64,000 nt of DNA from Bacillaceae bacterium JMAK1. GTDB taxonomy: Bacteria > Bacillota > Bacilli > Bacillales > Marinococcaceae. Position numbers and translations under genes: made by a program. The notes beneath the pieces were generated by a model that was not told the DNA's origin, did not search any database, and saw only the letters and a list, made by a program, of their open reading frames with translations. The DNA is taken from contig JIBW01000007.1 of the NCBI GenBank assembly GCA_012970285.1, positions 248,001 through 312,000 on the forward strand, read 5' to 3'. Shown here piece by piece: positions 51,530-60,670 of this stretch (the first letter of the stretch is position 1; each line of letters begins with the position of its first letter).

Positions 51530-51979
51530 ATGCACAAGCTGTTCGAGTATAACTGGAGAATTAGAGAAGCGTGGTTTGATTGGTGCTGTGAAGTGCCTCA
51601 TGAAGAATTAATAAAAGATCGAGTTGGGGGCGTTGGCAGTATACTATATACATTGTTTCATATCGTCGAGGTGGAATATAGTTGGTTGCGTGTGATCCGA
51701 GGTGAAGAGGATCTAGTGGTGAAGTATGCGGATCATCAATCTTTGGATCAAATCCGTGCGTTATCCAATCGCTTTCATAAAGAGATCAATCATGGGCTAT
51801 ATTCGCTAACCGACCTAGAGCGATTCAAGGAGGTTCATGTTCCTTGGGACAATTCTGTTCAGACCGTCGATGATATTCTACACCATATGGTAGCTCACGA
51901 GATTCATCATAGCGGTCAGCTTTCCATTTGGGCTAGAGAGATCGGGCGACAACCTGTAGTGGCCCGGTATCTTGATTAG
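51530..51979 (+). CDS. DinB-family protein
   Basis: 149 residues, four-helix DinB fold. Metal-binding His candidates are in LFHIVEVEYSWL near residue 45 and in HHMVAHEIHHSGQL near residue 122, the usual DinB pattern. GAGGGTGG precedes the ATG. DinB proteins include thiol transferases and stress-induced metalloproteins; function here unknown. Confidence 0.85.
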   Translation: MHKLFEYNWRIREAWFDWCCEVPHEELIKDRVGGVGSILYTLFHIVEVEYSWLRVIRGEEDLVVKYADHQSLDQIRALSNRFHKEINHGLYSLTDLERFKEVHVPWDNSVQTVDDILHHMVAHEIHHSGQLSIWAREIGRQPVVARYLD

Positions 51980-51981
51980 GA

Positions 51982-52019
51982 GGTTCTGCTCTCAAACGTT
52001 AAATTAGAGAGCAGAATCC
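51982..52019. terminator. Hairpin between convergent DinB and larC genes
   Basis: GGTTCTGCTCTC pairs with GAGAGCAGAATCC around a 13-nt loop; no T-tract on either side, so termination is uncertain. Confidence 0.5.
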
Positions 52020-52021
52020 AA

Positions 52022-53257
52022 TTATCCCTTTGAATTCTCGCGTTCCCAATCAAATGTCGCTTCAATTACTTGTTGTAACGTCAACTGATGTTCATTAGCG
52101 GCACGTTTAAGGTCTTCATATTCATACGACTTTTTAACAATGCCATCCTCGGTACTGGCGTGTTTTACGTTAATCGCACCGAGTGGTGTGTCGAGTGTTT
52201 CCATCGAACGTTTCATCGGGTTACGTGTTGCTATAGTTTGTCTTACGCCGAGCGTACTCGTTTCTTTGAGCAACGTATGCTCGACAACTTGCGCTTGCTC
52301 GGGTTTTGAAATGACGGTAACTAAAACGCCAGGACGATTTTTCTTCATGTACACAGGTGTGTAGTAAGCATCAAAAATATCATGCTCAAACAATCTTTCT
52401 AACGCAAAGCCGAGCGCTTCGCCAGTCATATCATCAACTTGGCATTGGGAGATAACGAGGCGCTCACGGTGCTTTGGGACATCATTCATGACGAACACGC
52501 GCATGACATTGGGATGCTTCGGGAAATCTTTTTTGCCTGCGCCGTATCCAATTGCTGAAATGATCCCTTCAGGTACTTGACCAAACGAGGCGGCAAGTGC
52601 CTTTAAGATTCCTGCACCGGTTGGTGTTGTGAGTTCGCCTTTTGCTTCAAGTGGTGCGAGTGGGATGCCTTTTAGCAACTCGGTTGTCGCTGGAGCTGGG
52701 ATTGGGTACAATCCGTGAGCCATATGCAACTTCCCTGATCCTGTTGGAACAGGTGACGAGATGATCTGTTCAATATTCAAATCATCAAGAGCAATACAGA
52801 TCCCGATAATATCAATAATTGAATCCATCGCTCCAACTTCGTGAAAGTGAACGTCGTCAGGGTCCATACCGTGAATGGTTCCTTCAGCATGAGCGATTGC
52901 AGTAAAGACAGCGATGCTTCTTTCTTTCACTCGCTCAGAAAGCTCACTGTGTTCGATTAAATGGAAAATATCTTTTGCCGTTCGGTGTACGTGATCATGT
53001 CCGTGTTCATGCGAATGATTGTGGTCGTGGGAATGACGATGGTCGTGAGCATGCCCATGATCGTGAACATCTAATTGTAAATACTTCGAAGCGATTCCCA
53101 TTTTGACGACATGATCAAACGACATGTGGAAATGATCAATCGGTAGTGTGTTAAGTTGGGATACGATCGTTTCTTCGTTTGCACCGGCGTCGACGAGCGC
53201 AGAGAGCATCATGTCGCCGGCGATGCCAGAAATGCAATCAATATATAACGTGTTCAT
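52022..53257 (-). CDS. larC: LarC, nickel insertion (CTP-dependent cyclometallase) protein
   Basis: 411 residues, one intact frame. It completes the nickel-pincer cofactor of LarA by inserting Ni into pyridinium bisthiocarboxylate mononucleotide. N-terminal DCISGIAGDMMLSALVDAGA and PVPTGSGKLHMAHGLYPIPAPAT are typical, and a histidine-rich stretch around residues 62-88 (HDHGHAHDHRHSHDHNHSHE) is a nickel store. In lactobacilli the gene is read through a frameshift (larC1/larC2); here it is a single chain. Last gene of the operon. Confidence 0.94.
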   Translation of the reverse strand: MNTLYIDCISGIAGDMMLSALVDAGANEETIVSQLNTLPIDHFHMSFDHVVKMGIASKYLQLDVHDHGHAHDHRHSHDHNHSHEHGHDHVHRTAKDIFHLIEHSELSERVKERSIAVFTAIAHAEGTIHGMDPDDVHFHEVGAMDSIIDIIGICIALDDLNIEQIISSPVPTGSGKLHMAHGLYPIPAPATTELLKGIPLAPLEAKGELTTPTGAGILKALAASFGQVPEGIISAIGYGAGKKDFPKHPNVMRVFVMNDVPKHRERLVISQCQVDDMTGEALGFALERLFEHDIFDAYYTPVYMKKNRPGVLVTVISKPEQAQVVEHTLLKETSTLGVRQTIATRNPMKRSMETLDTPLGAINVKHASTEDGIVKKSYEYEDLKRAANEHQLTLQQVIEATFDWERENSKG

Positions 53258-53263
53258 CTGTAA

Positions 53264-53932
53264 CTACCTTTCTTCGCTTAAATCAGCGGCAAGCTTTAAG
53301 ATTTGTGCGGCTTGATACATCGCTCCAAAACCGTTGTTGATGTTCACAACACTCATTCCAGAAGCACAACTACTTACCATTGCAAGGAGCGGTGTAATCC
53401 CTTCGAGATTCGCTCCATATCCAACTGAAGTAGGAACAGCAAGCACAGGCCGTTTGACGAGCCCTGCCACAACAGAACTCAAGGCGCCTTCCATGCCTGC
53501 AATCACGATGACGACACTTGCATTTTGCAACGTTTCTTTCTGGGATAATAAGCGATCGATGCCCGCAACCCCAACATCGGTCATCGTCTCAACACGACAA
53601 CCTAGCCATTGGCCTGTTTCTACAGCTTCTTCTCGAACAGGGACATCAGATGTACCTGCGCTAACGACGAGCACATGACCGAGTTCAATTGGATCGCACT
53701 GCCCGTAAACGAGCGTTCTAGCAGCAACGTTATAGCGACCATCTGGGAAGTGATGCAAGACTTCTTTGGCTTTTGTTTCATCGATACGAGTGATTAATGC
53801 TTTGTGATGTCGTGGAAGAAGCTCGTGAATAATATTGATGATTTGTGTGGAGGTTTTGCCTTCTCCGTAAATGATCTCGGGAAAACCAGTGCGGTTTTCC
53901 CGGTCAAAGTCGACGTGATGTTCATTGCTCAT
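53264..53932 (-). CDS. larB: LarB, pyridinium-3,5-biscarboxylate mononucleotide synthase
   Basis: 222 residues. LarB carboxylates nicotinic acid adenine dinucleotide, the first step of the LarA cofactor. NRTGFPEIIYGEGKT near the start, VSAGTSDVPVREEA and VIVAGMEGALSSVVAGLV match LarB, whose C-terminus resembles PurE. Overlaps larE by 4 bases. Confidence 0.94.
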   Translation of the reverse strand: MSNEHHVDFDRENRTGFPEIIYGEGKTSTQIINIIHELLPRHHKALITRIDETKAKEVLHHFPDGRYNVAARTLVYGQCDPIELGHVLVVSAGTSDVPVREEAVETGQWLGCRVETMTDVGVAGIDRLLSQKETLQNASVVIVIAGMEGALSSVVAGLVKRPVLAVPTSVGYGANLEGITPLLAMVSSCASGMSVVNINNGFGAMYQAAQILKLAADLSEER

Positions 53933-54744
53933 GATGGGACTCCTTTAATCATTGCGTTCATGCTTCCGCTTTTGTAACCTTTAAGATCTAACGTAATGTA
54001 TAGAAAACCAATTTCTTGCAATTTTTCGTGGATGACTTTGTGATGTTGTAAAACAATGGCCATTTCATCAGGATCAACTTCAATCCGTGCGATGTTGTCG
54101 TGGGAGCGCACTCGGATTTGTTGAACGCCTAATTCTTGAATGAAGTGTTCAGCTGCATCTACTTTCTCTAGCTTTTCAATCGTAATTTTCTCCTCGAAAG
54201 CAATGCGAGAAGCAAGGCATGCATACGAAGGTTTGTTCCAAGAGGAAATCCCCATTTCGCGTGCATAGCTCCGGATTTCTTCTTTAAATAGATTTGCTTC
54301 TTGTAAAGGACCACGTACACCGTGCTCGCGTGCAGCGATAACCCCTGGTCGATGTTCGCCCATATCATCGGCAATTAAGCCGAAGACGATGTTCTCAAAG
54401 CCTTGATCTTCGAGAATTGGCTTTAAATTATGAAATAAGTTGTCGCGACAAAGGTAACAACGGTTCGATAAATTGTCCTCAAAGCCTTCGACAGCAAGTT
54501 CGGACGTTTCGATAATTTGATGGGTAGCACCGAGTTCGCCTGCAATACGGATTGCATCTTGGAGTTCTCGCTCTGGAAGTGTTTCAGAGTTTGCGGTGAC
54601 TGCCAGTACGTGGTTTGGACCGAGTGTTTTAAGGGCAACAGCAAGTAAAAGCGAACTATCAACCCCTCCTGAAAAAGCGACAACTATGGTGCCCATCTCT
54701 TGCAAAATCTCCTCTAAGTGCAAGAGTTTTTCGTCACTGTGCAT
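53929..54744 (-). CDS. larE: LarE, ATP-dependent sacrificial sulfur transferase
   Basis: 271 residues, PP-loop ATPase with FSGGVDSSLLLAVA near residue 25. It gives sulfur to the LarA cofactor. Cys residues are retained in NRCYLCRDNLF and YACLASR; the latter Cys is in the position of the sacrificial residue of known LarE proteins, and CYLC suggests a cluster-bearing variant. Follows larA by 12 bases. Confidence 0.93.
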   Translation of the reverse strand: MHSDEKLLHLEEILQEMGTIVVAFSGGVDSSLLLAVALKTLGPNHVLAVTANSETLPERELQDAIRIAGELGATHQIIETSELAVEGFEDNLSNRCYLCRDNLFHNLKPILEDQGFENIVFGLIADDMGEHRPGVIAAREHGVRGPLQEANLFKEEIRSYAREMGISSWNKPSYACLASRIAFEEKITIEKLEKVDAAEHFIQELGVQQIRVRSHDNIARIEVDPDEMAIVLQHHKVIHEKLQEIGFLYITLDLKGYKSGSMNAMIKGVPS

Positions 54745-54756
54745 CGTATCTCTCCT

Positions 54757-56022
54757 TTAATCTTCTTCTACATAAGGGATCGTTAGTGGTCCTAAAGGGA
54801 GCACGGCTACGCTTAGTTCACGATCAGTAGCTTTGTTAAGTTTGTCTAACGTATCTGCAATAGAGTGGCTTGGTGTTAGCATGGCCGTGTTCACTTGTTC
54901 ATCGCTTAACTTGGAATAAACATGAACGTCTGCCCAGACTTGGATGACGGCTTGCTTTTGGACTTGCCACTGATCAAACATTTTAAATTCAGGATCTTCG
55001 ATCATTTGAAGGAGTTCGGCAGGTGTACTTGCCATTTTCAAGATATCGGCATAGTTGCCGTGACCTGGTAGCCCATCGGAACATTCAGAAGCGACGATAA
55101 TCGTACCGCCTTCTTTCACAATCTTATGAGCAGCACTCATCCCTTTGACAGCTTGATATAAATTCTGATCAAGTGGGTAGCCAGAGTTTGAGGTGATCAC
55201 AACATCAAAGCGATCGTCACATTTGACCATGGCATGTTCTTTGGCGTAGGCGCATCCAGCATCATGGGCTTCATACAATTCGCCTGAGAATACGGCTGTA
55301 ATGTCTTTATCACCGTTCAGTGTGACATTGAGCATAAATTCTGGTTTACACATAGCATTAATTTCTCGTGTCATGTCTTGAACAGGGTTATCAACCATGT
55401 TACCCCACGTTGATTTCGAGTTTCCGATCATACGGGCGTTGTGGAACGTCATAATTGTTTCAATGCCGGCGATGCCTGGCATAATTCCTTTCGGTCCTCC
55501 AGAGAACCCTGCAAAGAAGTGAGGTTCAATAAAACCTGTTACAATTCGAAAATCTGCTTCAACATAATCTTTGTTTAAGTAGACGTCACAGCCGTATTTG
55601 CTTTCACCGACTTTAACGAGTTCATCGTTGTTGTGGCATTGGTTATTGACGATTTTAATGTTATCAACGATCCATTCTCCAAGCATACCTACAAATTCTT
55701 CACGCGTTTGATCACGGTGTGTACCCGTTCCGTTAATAATAACAAATTGTTCATGAGGAACGTGATCAAGCATTTCCAAGATTGCCGGAACAAGAATATG
55801 ATTCGGTGTTGGGCGTGTAATGTCACTGATCACAATTGCTACCGTATCGTCTTTGTTGACCATCTCTTTGAGTGATTTTGTTCCAATAGGAGAAGCCATG
55901 CTTTTCAGCACAGCTCCCATTTGATCGTCAATGGCTGGTATATGTTTCGGTTCAATAATTTGGGCGTGGTCAGGCACATCAATCGTTAGATTTTCTTTTC
56001 CGTAGAGTAAGGTTTGTTTCAT
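54757..56022 (-). CDS. larA: LarA-family nickel-pincer racemase/epimerase
   Basis: 421 residues. Catalytic histidines lie in GTGTHRDQTREEF and in TGFIEPHFFAGFSGGPKGIMPGIAG, the latter also bearing the Lys that binds the pincer cofactor. Lactate racemase is the type enzyme, but the family also acts on malate, glycerate-like and other 2-hydroxy acids. The gene overlaps that of a KdgT-type permease and is controlled by a CdaR-like regulator, so the substrate is probably not simple lactate. All cofactor genes follow in order larE-larB-larC. Confidence 0.92.
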   Translation of the reverse strand: MKQTLLYGKENLTIDVPDHAQIIEPKHIPAIDDQMGAVLKSMASPIGTKSLKEMVNKDDTVAIVISDITRPTPNHILVPAILEMLDHVPHEQFVIINGTGTHRDQTREEFVGMLGEWIVDNIKIVNNQCHNNDELVKVGESKYGCDVYLNKDYVEADFRIVTGFIEPHFFAGFSGGPKGIMPGIAGIETIMTFHNARMIGNSKSTWGNMVDNPVQDMTREINAMCKPEFMLNVTLNGDKDITAVFSGELYEAHDAGCAYAKEHAMVKCDDRFDVVITSNSGYPLDQNLYQAVKGMSAAHKIVKEGGTIIVASECSDGLPGHGNYADILKMASTPAELLQMIEDPEFKMFDQWQVQKQAVIQVWADVHVYSKLSDEQVNTAMLTPSHSIADTLDKLNKATDRELSVAVLPLGPLTIPYVEED

Positions 56023-57140
56023 TAGGATGCCTCCTTGTTGTTATTGTCTGCGTCTAGTTCGTCCATTTCATCATCTTCAAGTCGGCCATCAATTCCTTGC
56101 TTTCGTTGCCAGCGGTCAACGATGATAACGGCAACTGGACAGAGCAGGGCGGTTACGATAACGGCAAGTGAAATTTGCGCCGTTGCGAGCGGTACTAAGT
56201 CTTGATAGGCCTGCACTTGTGAAGCACTCATTGCAGCACCAGAAGAACTAGCAGCCGCTGCAATTGCCATTGGTGTTGCTGTGGCGTTCCCTGCGGTCGA
56301 TGCTTCTGCCCATGGGGCGATATAACTTCGTTCTTTGAACAATTTGAATACGAGCATACCTGCGAAACCAGTCACTACAGTTGTAAGTACCCCAAGTAAA
56401 ATACCTGCTCCAACAACTTCTGGATTAAAGAATAAAGCTAAGTTCATGCCTGCACCGAGTGCGAAGGCGAAGAATGGTACTGGTAAAATCTCACCTGGTT
56501 TTAGAAATTCTCGGATGTCTTCATCCAAGTTACCTAATATCATACCAATAAGAATCGGTAAAAGCACGGCTACAAATGCAATAAATGGAAAGCTAGTACC
56601 GATCACACCTAGTGCAACCATCGTTAAGAACGGTCCGTCATTTAATGAAAGGACGGCTACACCACCAACATCTGAACGGCGTCCATATTGAGACGTTAGT
56701 GCAGCGTACATTCCACCATTACCATTTGTCATGGCTGCAACAATGGTCATAAGTGATAATCCTAGTAATCCATCCATTACGCCGAAAATCGAAGCGAATG
56801 CAAAACCTACAGCTACCCCAGAACCGTATTTCGCGACGAGGAGTAATGTACCGATTTTTAACGCTTTTCCGCCAATTTTTAAGTTCATTTGGCTACCACA
56901 ACAAAAGAGGAACAATGCAATTAACACCATTGCACCATCTTTAAATAACCACTCAGAAAACCCACCGAGTCTCAAAAACTCATAATTCCCATTTTCTTGT
57001 TGTTCTGCACCGAGCATTTGGAGAAAATCAACAATCCACGGAATTTGCAATTGGTCAACGGTGTTTAGCGTTGCTCCGAGAAGGAGTGGAATAACCATTA
57101 AGCCCCCTGGTACTTTTTCAATCGTCTTCTTGATTTGCAT
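56022..57140 (-). CDS. KdgT-family 2-keto-3-deoxygluconate/hydroxyacid permease
   Basis: About 372 residues, ten or so membrane helices. IEKVPGGLMVIPLLLGATLNT near the start and AEASTAGNATATPMAIAAAASSS near residue 290 are KdgT signatures. GGGGG precedes the ATG at 57140. It is the first gene of the lar operon and its stop shares a base with the larA start. It probably imports the sugar acid or hydroxyacid that LarA epimerises. Confidence 0.88.
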   Translation of the reverse strand: MQIKKTIEKVPGGLMVIPLLLGATLNTVDQLQIPWIVDFLQMLGAEQQENGNYEFLRLGGFSEWLFKDGAMVLIALFLFCCGSQMNLKIGGKALKIGTLLLVAKYGSGVAVGFAFASIFGVMDGLLGLSLMTIVAAMTNGNGGMYAALTSQYGRRSDVGGVAVLSLNDGPFLTMVALGVIGTSFPFIAFVAVLLPILIGMILGNLDEDIREFLKPGEILPVPFFAFALGAGMNLALFFNPEVVGAGILLGVLTTVVTGFAGMLVFKLFKERSYIAPWAEASTAGNATATPMAIAAAASSSGAAMSASQVQAYQDLVPLATAQISLAVIVTALLCPVAVIIVDRWQRKQGIDGRLEDDEMDELDADNNNKEAS

Positions 57141-57166
57141 GTTTGCAACCCCCATCTTTGTTTTTT

Positions 57167-57180
57167 TGAGAGCGTTTTCA
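57167..57180. promoter_or_regulatory. Perfect cre box of the lar operon
   Basis: On the minus strand TGAAAACGCTCTCA fits TGWAANCGNTNWCA at all 14 positions. It lies just downstream of a minus-strand TATAAT (57189-57184), where CcpA would block transcription. Confidence 0.85.
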
Positions 57181-57183
57181 GTC

Positions 57184-57189
57184 ATTATA
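57184..57189 (-). promoter_or_regulatory. -10 element of the kdgT-lar operon
   Basis: TATAAT on the minus strand, with a poor -35 (ATTTAT, 17-bp spacing), suggesting activation, probably by the divergent CdaR-like protein. Confidence 0.55.
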
Positions 57190-57256
57190 CAAGAGGGTGT
57201 CCATAAATAAATCGGCACGAATGCACAAAATAATCACAAAATTATTAACAAAATTG

Positions 57257-57262
57257 TATAAT
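57257..57262 (+). promoter_or_regulatory. -10 element of the CdaR-like gene
   Basis: TATAAT about 25 bases before the start of the divergent regulator gene; no clear -35. Confidence 0.45.
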
Positions 57263-57287
57263 AGGAACAAAAGAGGTGGGGAAGGAC

Positions 57288-58388
57288 ATGCTTACTGTCG
57301 ATATTGCCAATTCCATAATTAAAGAAACAGCATCCAAATTGCATTTTCACATGAATATTATGGATGTGAACGGCGTCATCATTGCAAGTACAGACGATCG
57401 CCGCCTTTACACCGTTCATGAAGGTGCACGATCTGTGTTGGAAACCGGGACTCCTCTCATCGTAACGAACGAAGATGTAGTGCATTACAAAGATGTACGA
57501 CCGGGCATCAATATGCCGATTTGCTTTCAAGATGAGCTAGTAGGGGTAGTTGGAATTACTGGAGAACCAGAACAAATAAAAGAACTCTCAGAAATGGCAA
57601 AGTTAACGACTGAGCTGTTAATTAAGCAGAACTTCTTGATTTCGCATAAAGGGTGGTTGCAAAATTCCAAGCAAACGATTCTAGAAGAAATTCTACTTTA
57701 TAAAGGCTCATTAGCGGATATTACGAGCAAATTAGAAATTCTCGGATACGAGCTTCAATCACCTTATTTACTTATTATTATTGAACCTAATGTCGCAGGT
57801 CTAAATAGAAAAGACTTTCTAACACATGTTGAACAGTTTATCGATACGACAAAAAGCTTTGTAACGTGCACAGAGATTAATCGATTCGCAGTGTTAACGT
57901 CATCGATCTCGTCTAAAAAGCTCGTAACGAGCGCGAAAAAATTGTACACAGATTTACATCGGCATTACCCTGAACTACGAATGATGTATAGTCCAACCTT
58001 TCACCGATTAGATGAGACGAAAGGTCTCTTTGATGATTGTTGTATTGCGTTTGCCAATCAAATGAACGAACCAGGTTTGCTCGCCTATGAAGATTATGAA
58101 ATGGACGTCTTATTGGCAGATGTGACTGAAGAACGGGCTCACCATTTTACGTATCGTCTGTTTGCATCGTTGAAAGAAAAAGAAGTTGCTACGCTTGAAG
58201 CGTTTTTTGCTGAGAATGGTAGTAGCGAACAAACTGCAAAACGATTGAAAATCCACCGCAACACACTCAAATACCGACTCGAAAGCATTCATGAGAAAAC
58301 AAAGTTGAATCCTAGAAATGTTCGTGAAGCATTTGAGCTTCAGCTCGCTCTAAAATTGTTGCGGTTGGATTCAGGAGCTTGGCATTAA
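57288..58388 (+). CDS. CdaR-family sugar diacid regulator
   Basis: About 366 residues: an N-terminal diacid-recognition domain (ANSIIKETASKLHFHMNIMD, then ASTDDRRLYTVHEGA and VRPGINMPICFQDELVGVVGITG), a central GGDEF-like linker and a C-terminal PucR-type HTH (SEQTAKRLKIHRNTLKYRLE). CdaR-type proteins activate genes for glucarate, galactarate and glycerate in response to a diacid or glycerate. The ATG at 57288 follows GAGGTGGGG; a GTG at 57276 overlaps that site. Divergent from kdgT-larAEBC, its probable target. Confidence 0.9.
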   Translation: MLTVDIANSIIKETASKLHFHMNIMDVNGVIIASTDDRRLYTVHEGARSVLETGTPLIVTNEDVVHYKDVRPGINMPICFQDELVGVVGITGEPEQIKELSEMAKLTTELLIKQNFLISHKGWLQNSKQTILEEILLYKGSLADITSKLEILGYELQSPYLLIIIEPNVAGLNRKDFLTHVEQFIDTTKSFVTCTEINRFAVLTSSISSKKLVTSAKKLYTDLHRHYPELRMMYSPTFHRLDETKGLFDDCCIAFANQMNEPGLLAYEDYEMDVLLADVTEERAHHFTYRLFASLKEKEVATLEAFFAENGSSEQTAKRLKIHRNTLKYRLESIHEKTKLNPRNVREAFELQLALKLLRLDSGAWH

Positions 58389-58470
58389 AGTCTAGTAAGA
58401 TTTGCAAATAATGAAACAGAATTCGTGAAGTGACGTCTACATTTGAAATGAATGGTGGAGGGGTGAAACG

Positions 58471-58896
58471 ATTCGATACGTTGTGACTTTCGTGATGCTT
58501 CTAATCATGTTGACTGCTTGTAATGGAAGTGAAGAGGTTAGAGATGAACGAGAGGACATTAGCTTATTAGATAAAGACGTCGAAGCGATTAATATCACTG
58601 AGATGGAAGCGTTTAATGAGAGAGTACCAGACTCAACAGTTGTGATTGATGATCAAGAAGATGTTGAAACGATCCAATCAATCATTGGAGAGGGACAGAA
58701 CTCTAGGCAACCGTCAATCAGCGATGTGGTTGATCCTGATTATGAGTTTGAATTTGGTAAGTTAAACTATTACATTTGGTTAAGTGATCGCGGTGGATTG
58801 TTTCAAGATCAGCGAGACAATGATCATGTTTATCCCTTATACCGTGGGGAATCACAAGTGATTCTAGAGATTGTTGAGGAAGCGTTAAACGAATAA
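58471..58896 (+). CDS. Hypothetical lipoprotein, probable ATT start
   Basis: About 141 residues, lipobox LTAC, then an acidic unknown domain (DVETIQSIIGEG, FGKLNYYIWLSDRGG). GGAGG at 58457-58461 is 9 nt before an ATT at 58471 but 21 nt before the first GTG at 58483. Starting at ATT gives IRYVVTFVMLLIMLTAC with the basic residue a signal peptide needs; starting at GTG removes it. ATT is a rare start. Function unknown. Confidence 0.65.
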   Translation: MRYVVTFVMLLIMLTACNGSEEVRDEREDISLLDKDVEAINITEMEAFNERVPDSTVVIDDQEDVETIQSIIGEGQNSRQPSISDVVDPDYEFEFGKLNYYIWLSDRGGLFQDQRDNDHVYPLYRGESQVILEIVEEALNE

Positions 58897-58932
58897 CCGC
58901 CAAACGAGTATATGCTCGTTTGGCGGTTTTGT
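58895..58932. terminator. Bidirectional terminator
   Basis: AACCGCCAAACGAG and CTCGTTTGGCGGTT form a perfect 14-bp stem around TATATG, with TTTT after it. It serves the lipoprotein and cysI genes. Confidence 0.92.
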
Positions 58933-58936
58933 TTAG

Positions 58937-60655
58937 TTATTGATGAAAGTTTGTTCCGTCACTCGTCTCTTGGATATAACCTGCACGAATGACGTAATCA
59001 CCAAAATGCTCCTCAGTTTCTCGGTTTTTGCCATAGTCGATGAGAAGGGGACGGAGAATGGAGAGAATCTCTTCTTCACCAATATTCTCTTTGTACATTT
59101 TACTCAATCGCTCTCCTTTGAAGCCTCCACCAAGGTATAAGTTGTATTTGCCCGGTGCTTTACCAATAAAGCCAATTTCAGCTAGAGCTGCTCGGGAGCA
59201 ACCGTTTGGACATCCGGACATCCGGATGACAATCTCTTTATTCCTGAGCCCCGCTTCATTAACCGTCTCTTCTAGTTTATCGACGAGACTAGGAAGGTAG
59301 CGTTCTGATTCTGCCATTGCGAGTCCACAAGTAGGAAAGGAGACGCAAGCCATGGAGCTTTTCCGTAAAGCGGATAGCTGATCTTCGGCGACAATGTTGT
59401 AATTCTCGAAAATGTCACGAATCGCTTTTTTCTTAGGAGTGGTTATGTTACTGATGACTAAATTTTGGTTTGCAGATAAGCGGAATTCTCCGGTGTGAAT
59501 TTGAGCAATTTCTCTTAAAGCGGTCATTAAACGGTAATCGTCATCATCTTTAATACGGCCATTTTGAATGAACAACGTATAGTTCCAACGGTTGTTCGCA
59601 CCTTTAACCCAGCCGTAACGGTCGCCATTATGGGTGAATTCAAACGGTTTAGATTCAGCGAGTTCATAACCGAGACGTTCTTGTAATTCTGTTTTTAACC
59701 AATCAAGCCCGCGGGCGTCAATTGTATATTTGAATCGTGCGTATTTTCGTTCGTTACGATTGCCGTAATCTCGTTGAATTGTGATGAGTTTCTCTGAGAT
59801 ATCCGTCACTTGTTCAGGAGTACAAAAACCGATCATTCGAGACAGTTGGGGGTATGTGTTCTCATCTCCGTGAGTCATCCCCATTCCTCCGCCAACACTC
59901 ACGTTAAACCCGATCAGTTGATCGTTCTCGATAATCGCGATGAGCCCGATATCTTGTGAAAACACATCCACATCGTTAGAAGGAGGGATCGCAATCCCCA
60001 TTTTAAATTTACGAGGTAAGTACAGTTTTCCATACATCGGTTCTTGCTCATCTTCTTTGCTACTCGTTATTTTTTCTTCACCGAGCCAGATCTCATGATA
60101 AGCTCTCGTTCTTGGGGAGAGGTATTCACTCAGTTTGCTCGCCCATTCATAGACTTCTTGATGAACAGAAGAGAGGTCTGGATTTGGGTTCAACATTACA
60201 TTGCGGTTTACATCACCGCAGGCGGCTAACGTGTCCATTAACGATTCATTAATAGCATGAACCGTTTCTTTCATATTCCATTTGATGATGCCGTGGATTT
60301 GAAACGCTTGACGTGTCGTCAGTTTTAGCGTCCCATTCCCGTATTGAGTGGCTAACTCATCCATGGCGAGCCATTGTTTAGGTGTGGCAACCCCACCAGG
60401 GGCACGAACGCGCACCATAAATTGGTGAGCTGGTTCGAGCTTTTGTTTTCGCCGTTCGTTTCTAAGATCTCGGTCGTCTTGCAAGTAACTTCCGTGAAAC
60501 TTCATTAAACGATTGTCTTCGTCAGGTATGCCAGCGGTAATAGGATTGGCGAGTGTTTCCTCGAGTGTTCCTCGCAAATAGTTGCTCTTTTCTTTAATTT
60601 CTTCGACATCACTAGGAGGACCGTTTTGAATGTGTACATTGTTTTCGTTCGCCAT
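58937..60655 (-). CDS. cysI: Assimilatory sulfite reductase (NADPH) hemoprotein subunit
   Basis: 572 residues. Reduces sulfite to sulfide with siroheme and a 4Fe-4S cluster. The cluster cysteines lie in [19 protein letters not shown] near residue 440 and [12 protein letters not shown] near residue 485; the siroheme-binding Arg/Lys region and [16 protein letters not shown] are present. 15 bases after cysJ. The pair uses NADPH through CysJ. Confidence 0.95.
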   Translation of the reverse strand: MANENNVHIQNGPPSDVEEIKEKSNYLRGTLEETLANPITAGIPDEDNRLMKFHGSYLQDDRDLRNERRKQKLEPAHQFMVRVRAPGGVATPKQWLAMDELATQYGNGTLKLTTRQAFQIHGIIKWNMKETVHAINESLMDTLAACGDVNRNVMLNPNPDLSSVHQEVYEWASKLSEYLSPRTRAYHEIWLGEEKITSSKEDEQEPMYGKLYLPRKFKMGIAIPPSNDVDVFSQDIGLIAIIENDQLIGFNVSVGGGMGMTHGDENTYPQLSRMIGFCTPEQVTDISEKLITIQRDYGNRNERKYARFKYTIDARGLDWLKTELQERLGYELAESKPFEFTHNGDRYGWVKGANNRWNYTLFIQNGRIKDDDDYRLMTALREIAQIHTGEFRLSANQNLVISNITTPKKKAIRDIFENYNIVAEDQLSALRKSSMACVSFPTCGLAMAESERYLPSLVDKLEETVNEAGLRNKEIVIRMSGCPNGCSRAALAEIGFIGKAPGKYNLYLGGGFKGERLSKMYKENIGEEEILSILRPLLIDYGKNRETEEHFGDYVIRAGYIQETSDGTNFHQ

Positions 60656-60670
60656 TATTTTTCACCTCGT

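Noticed and set aside
57205-57230. Sigma-54 promoter before the CdaR-like gene
   Set aside because: CGGCACGAATGCA has the right letters but the GG to GC distance is three bases too short.
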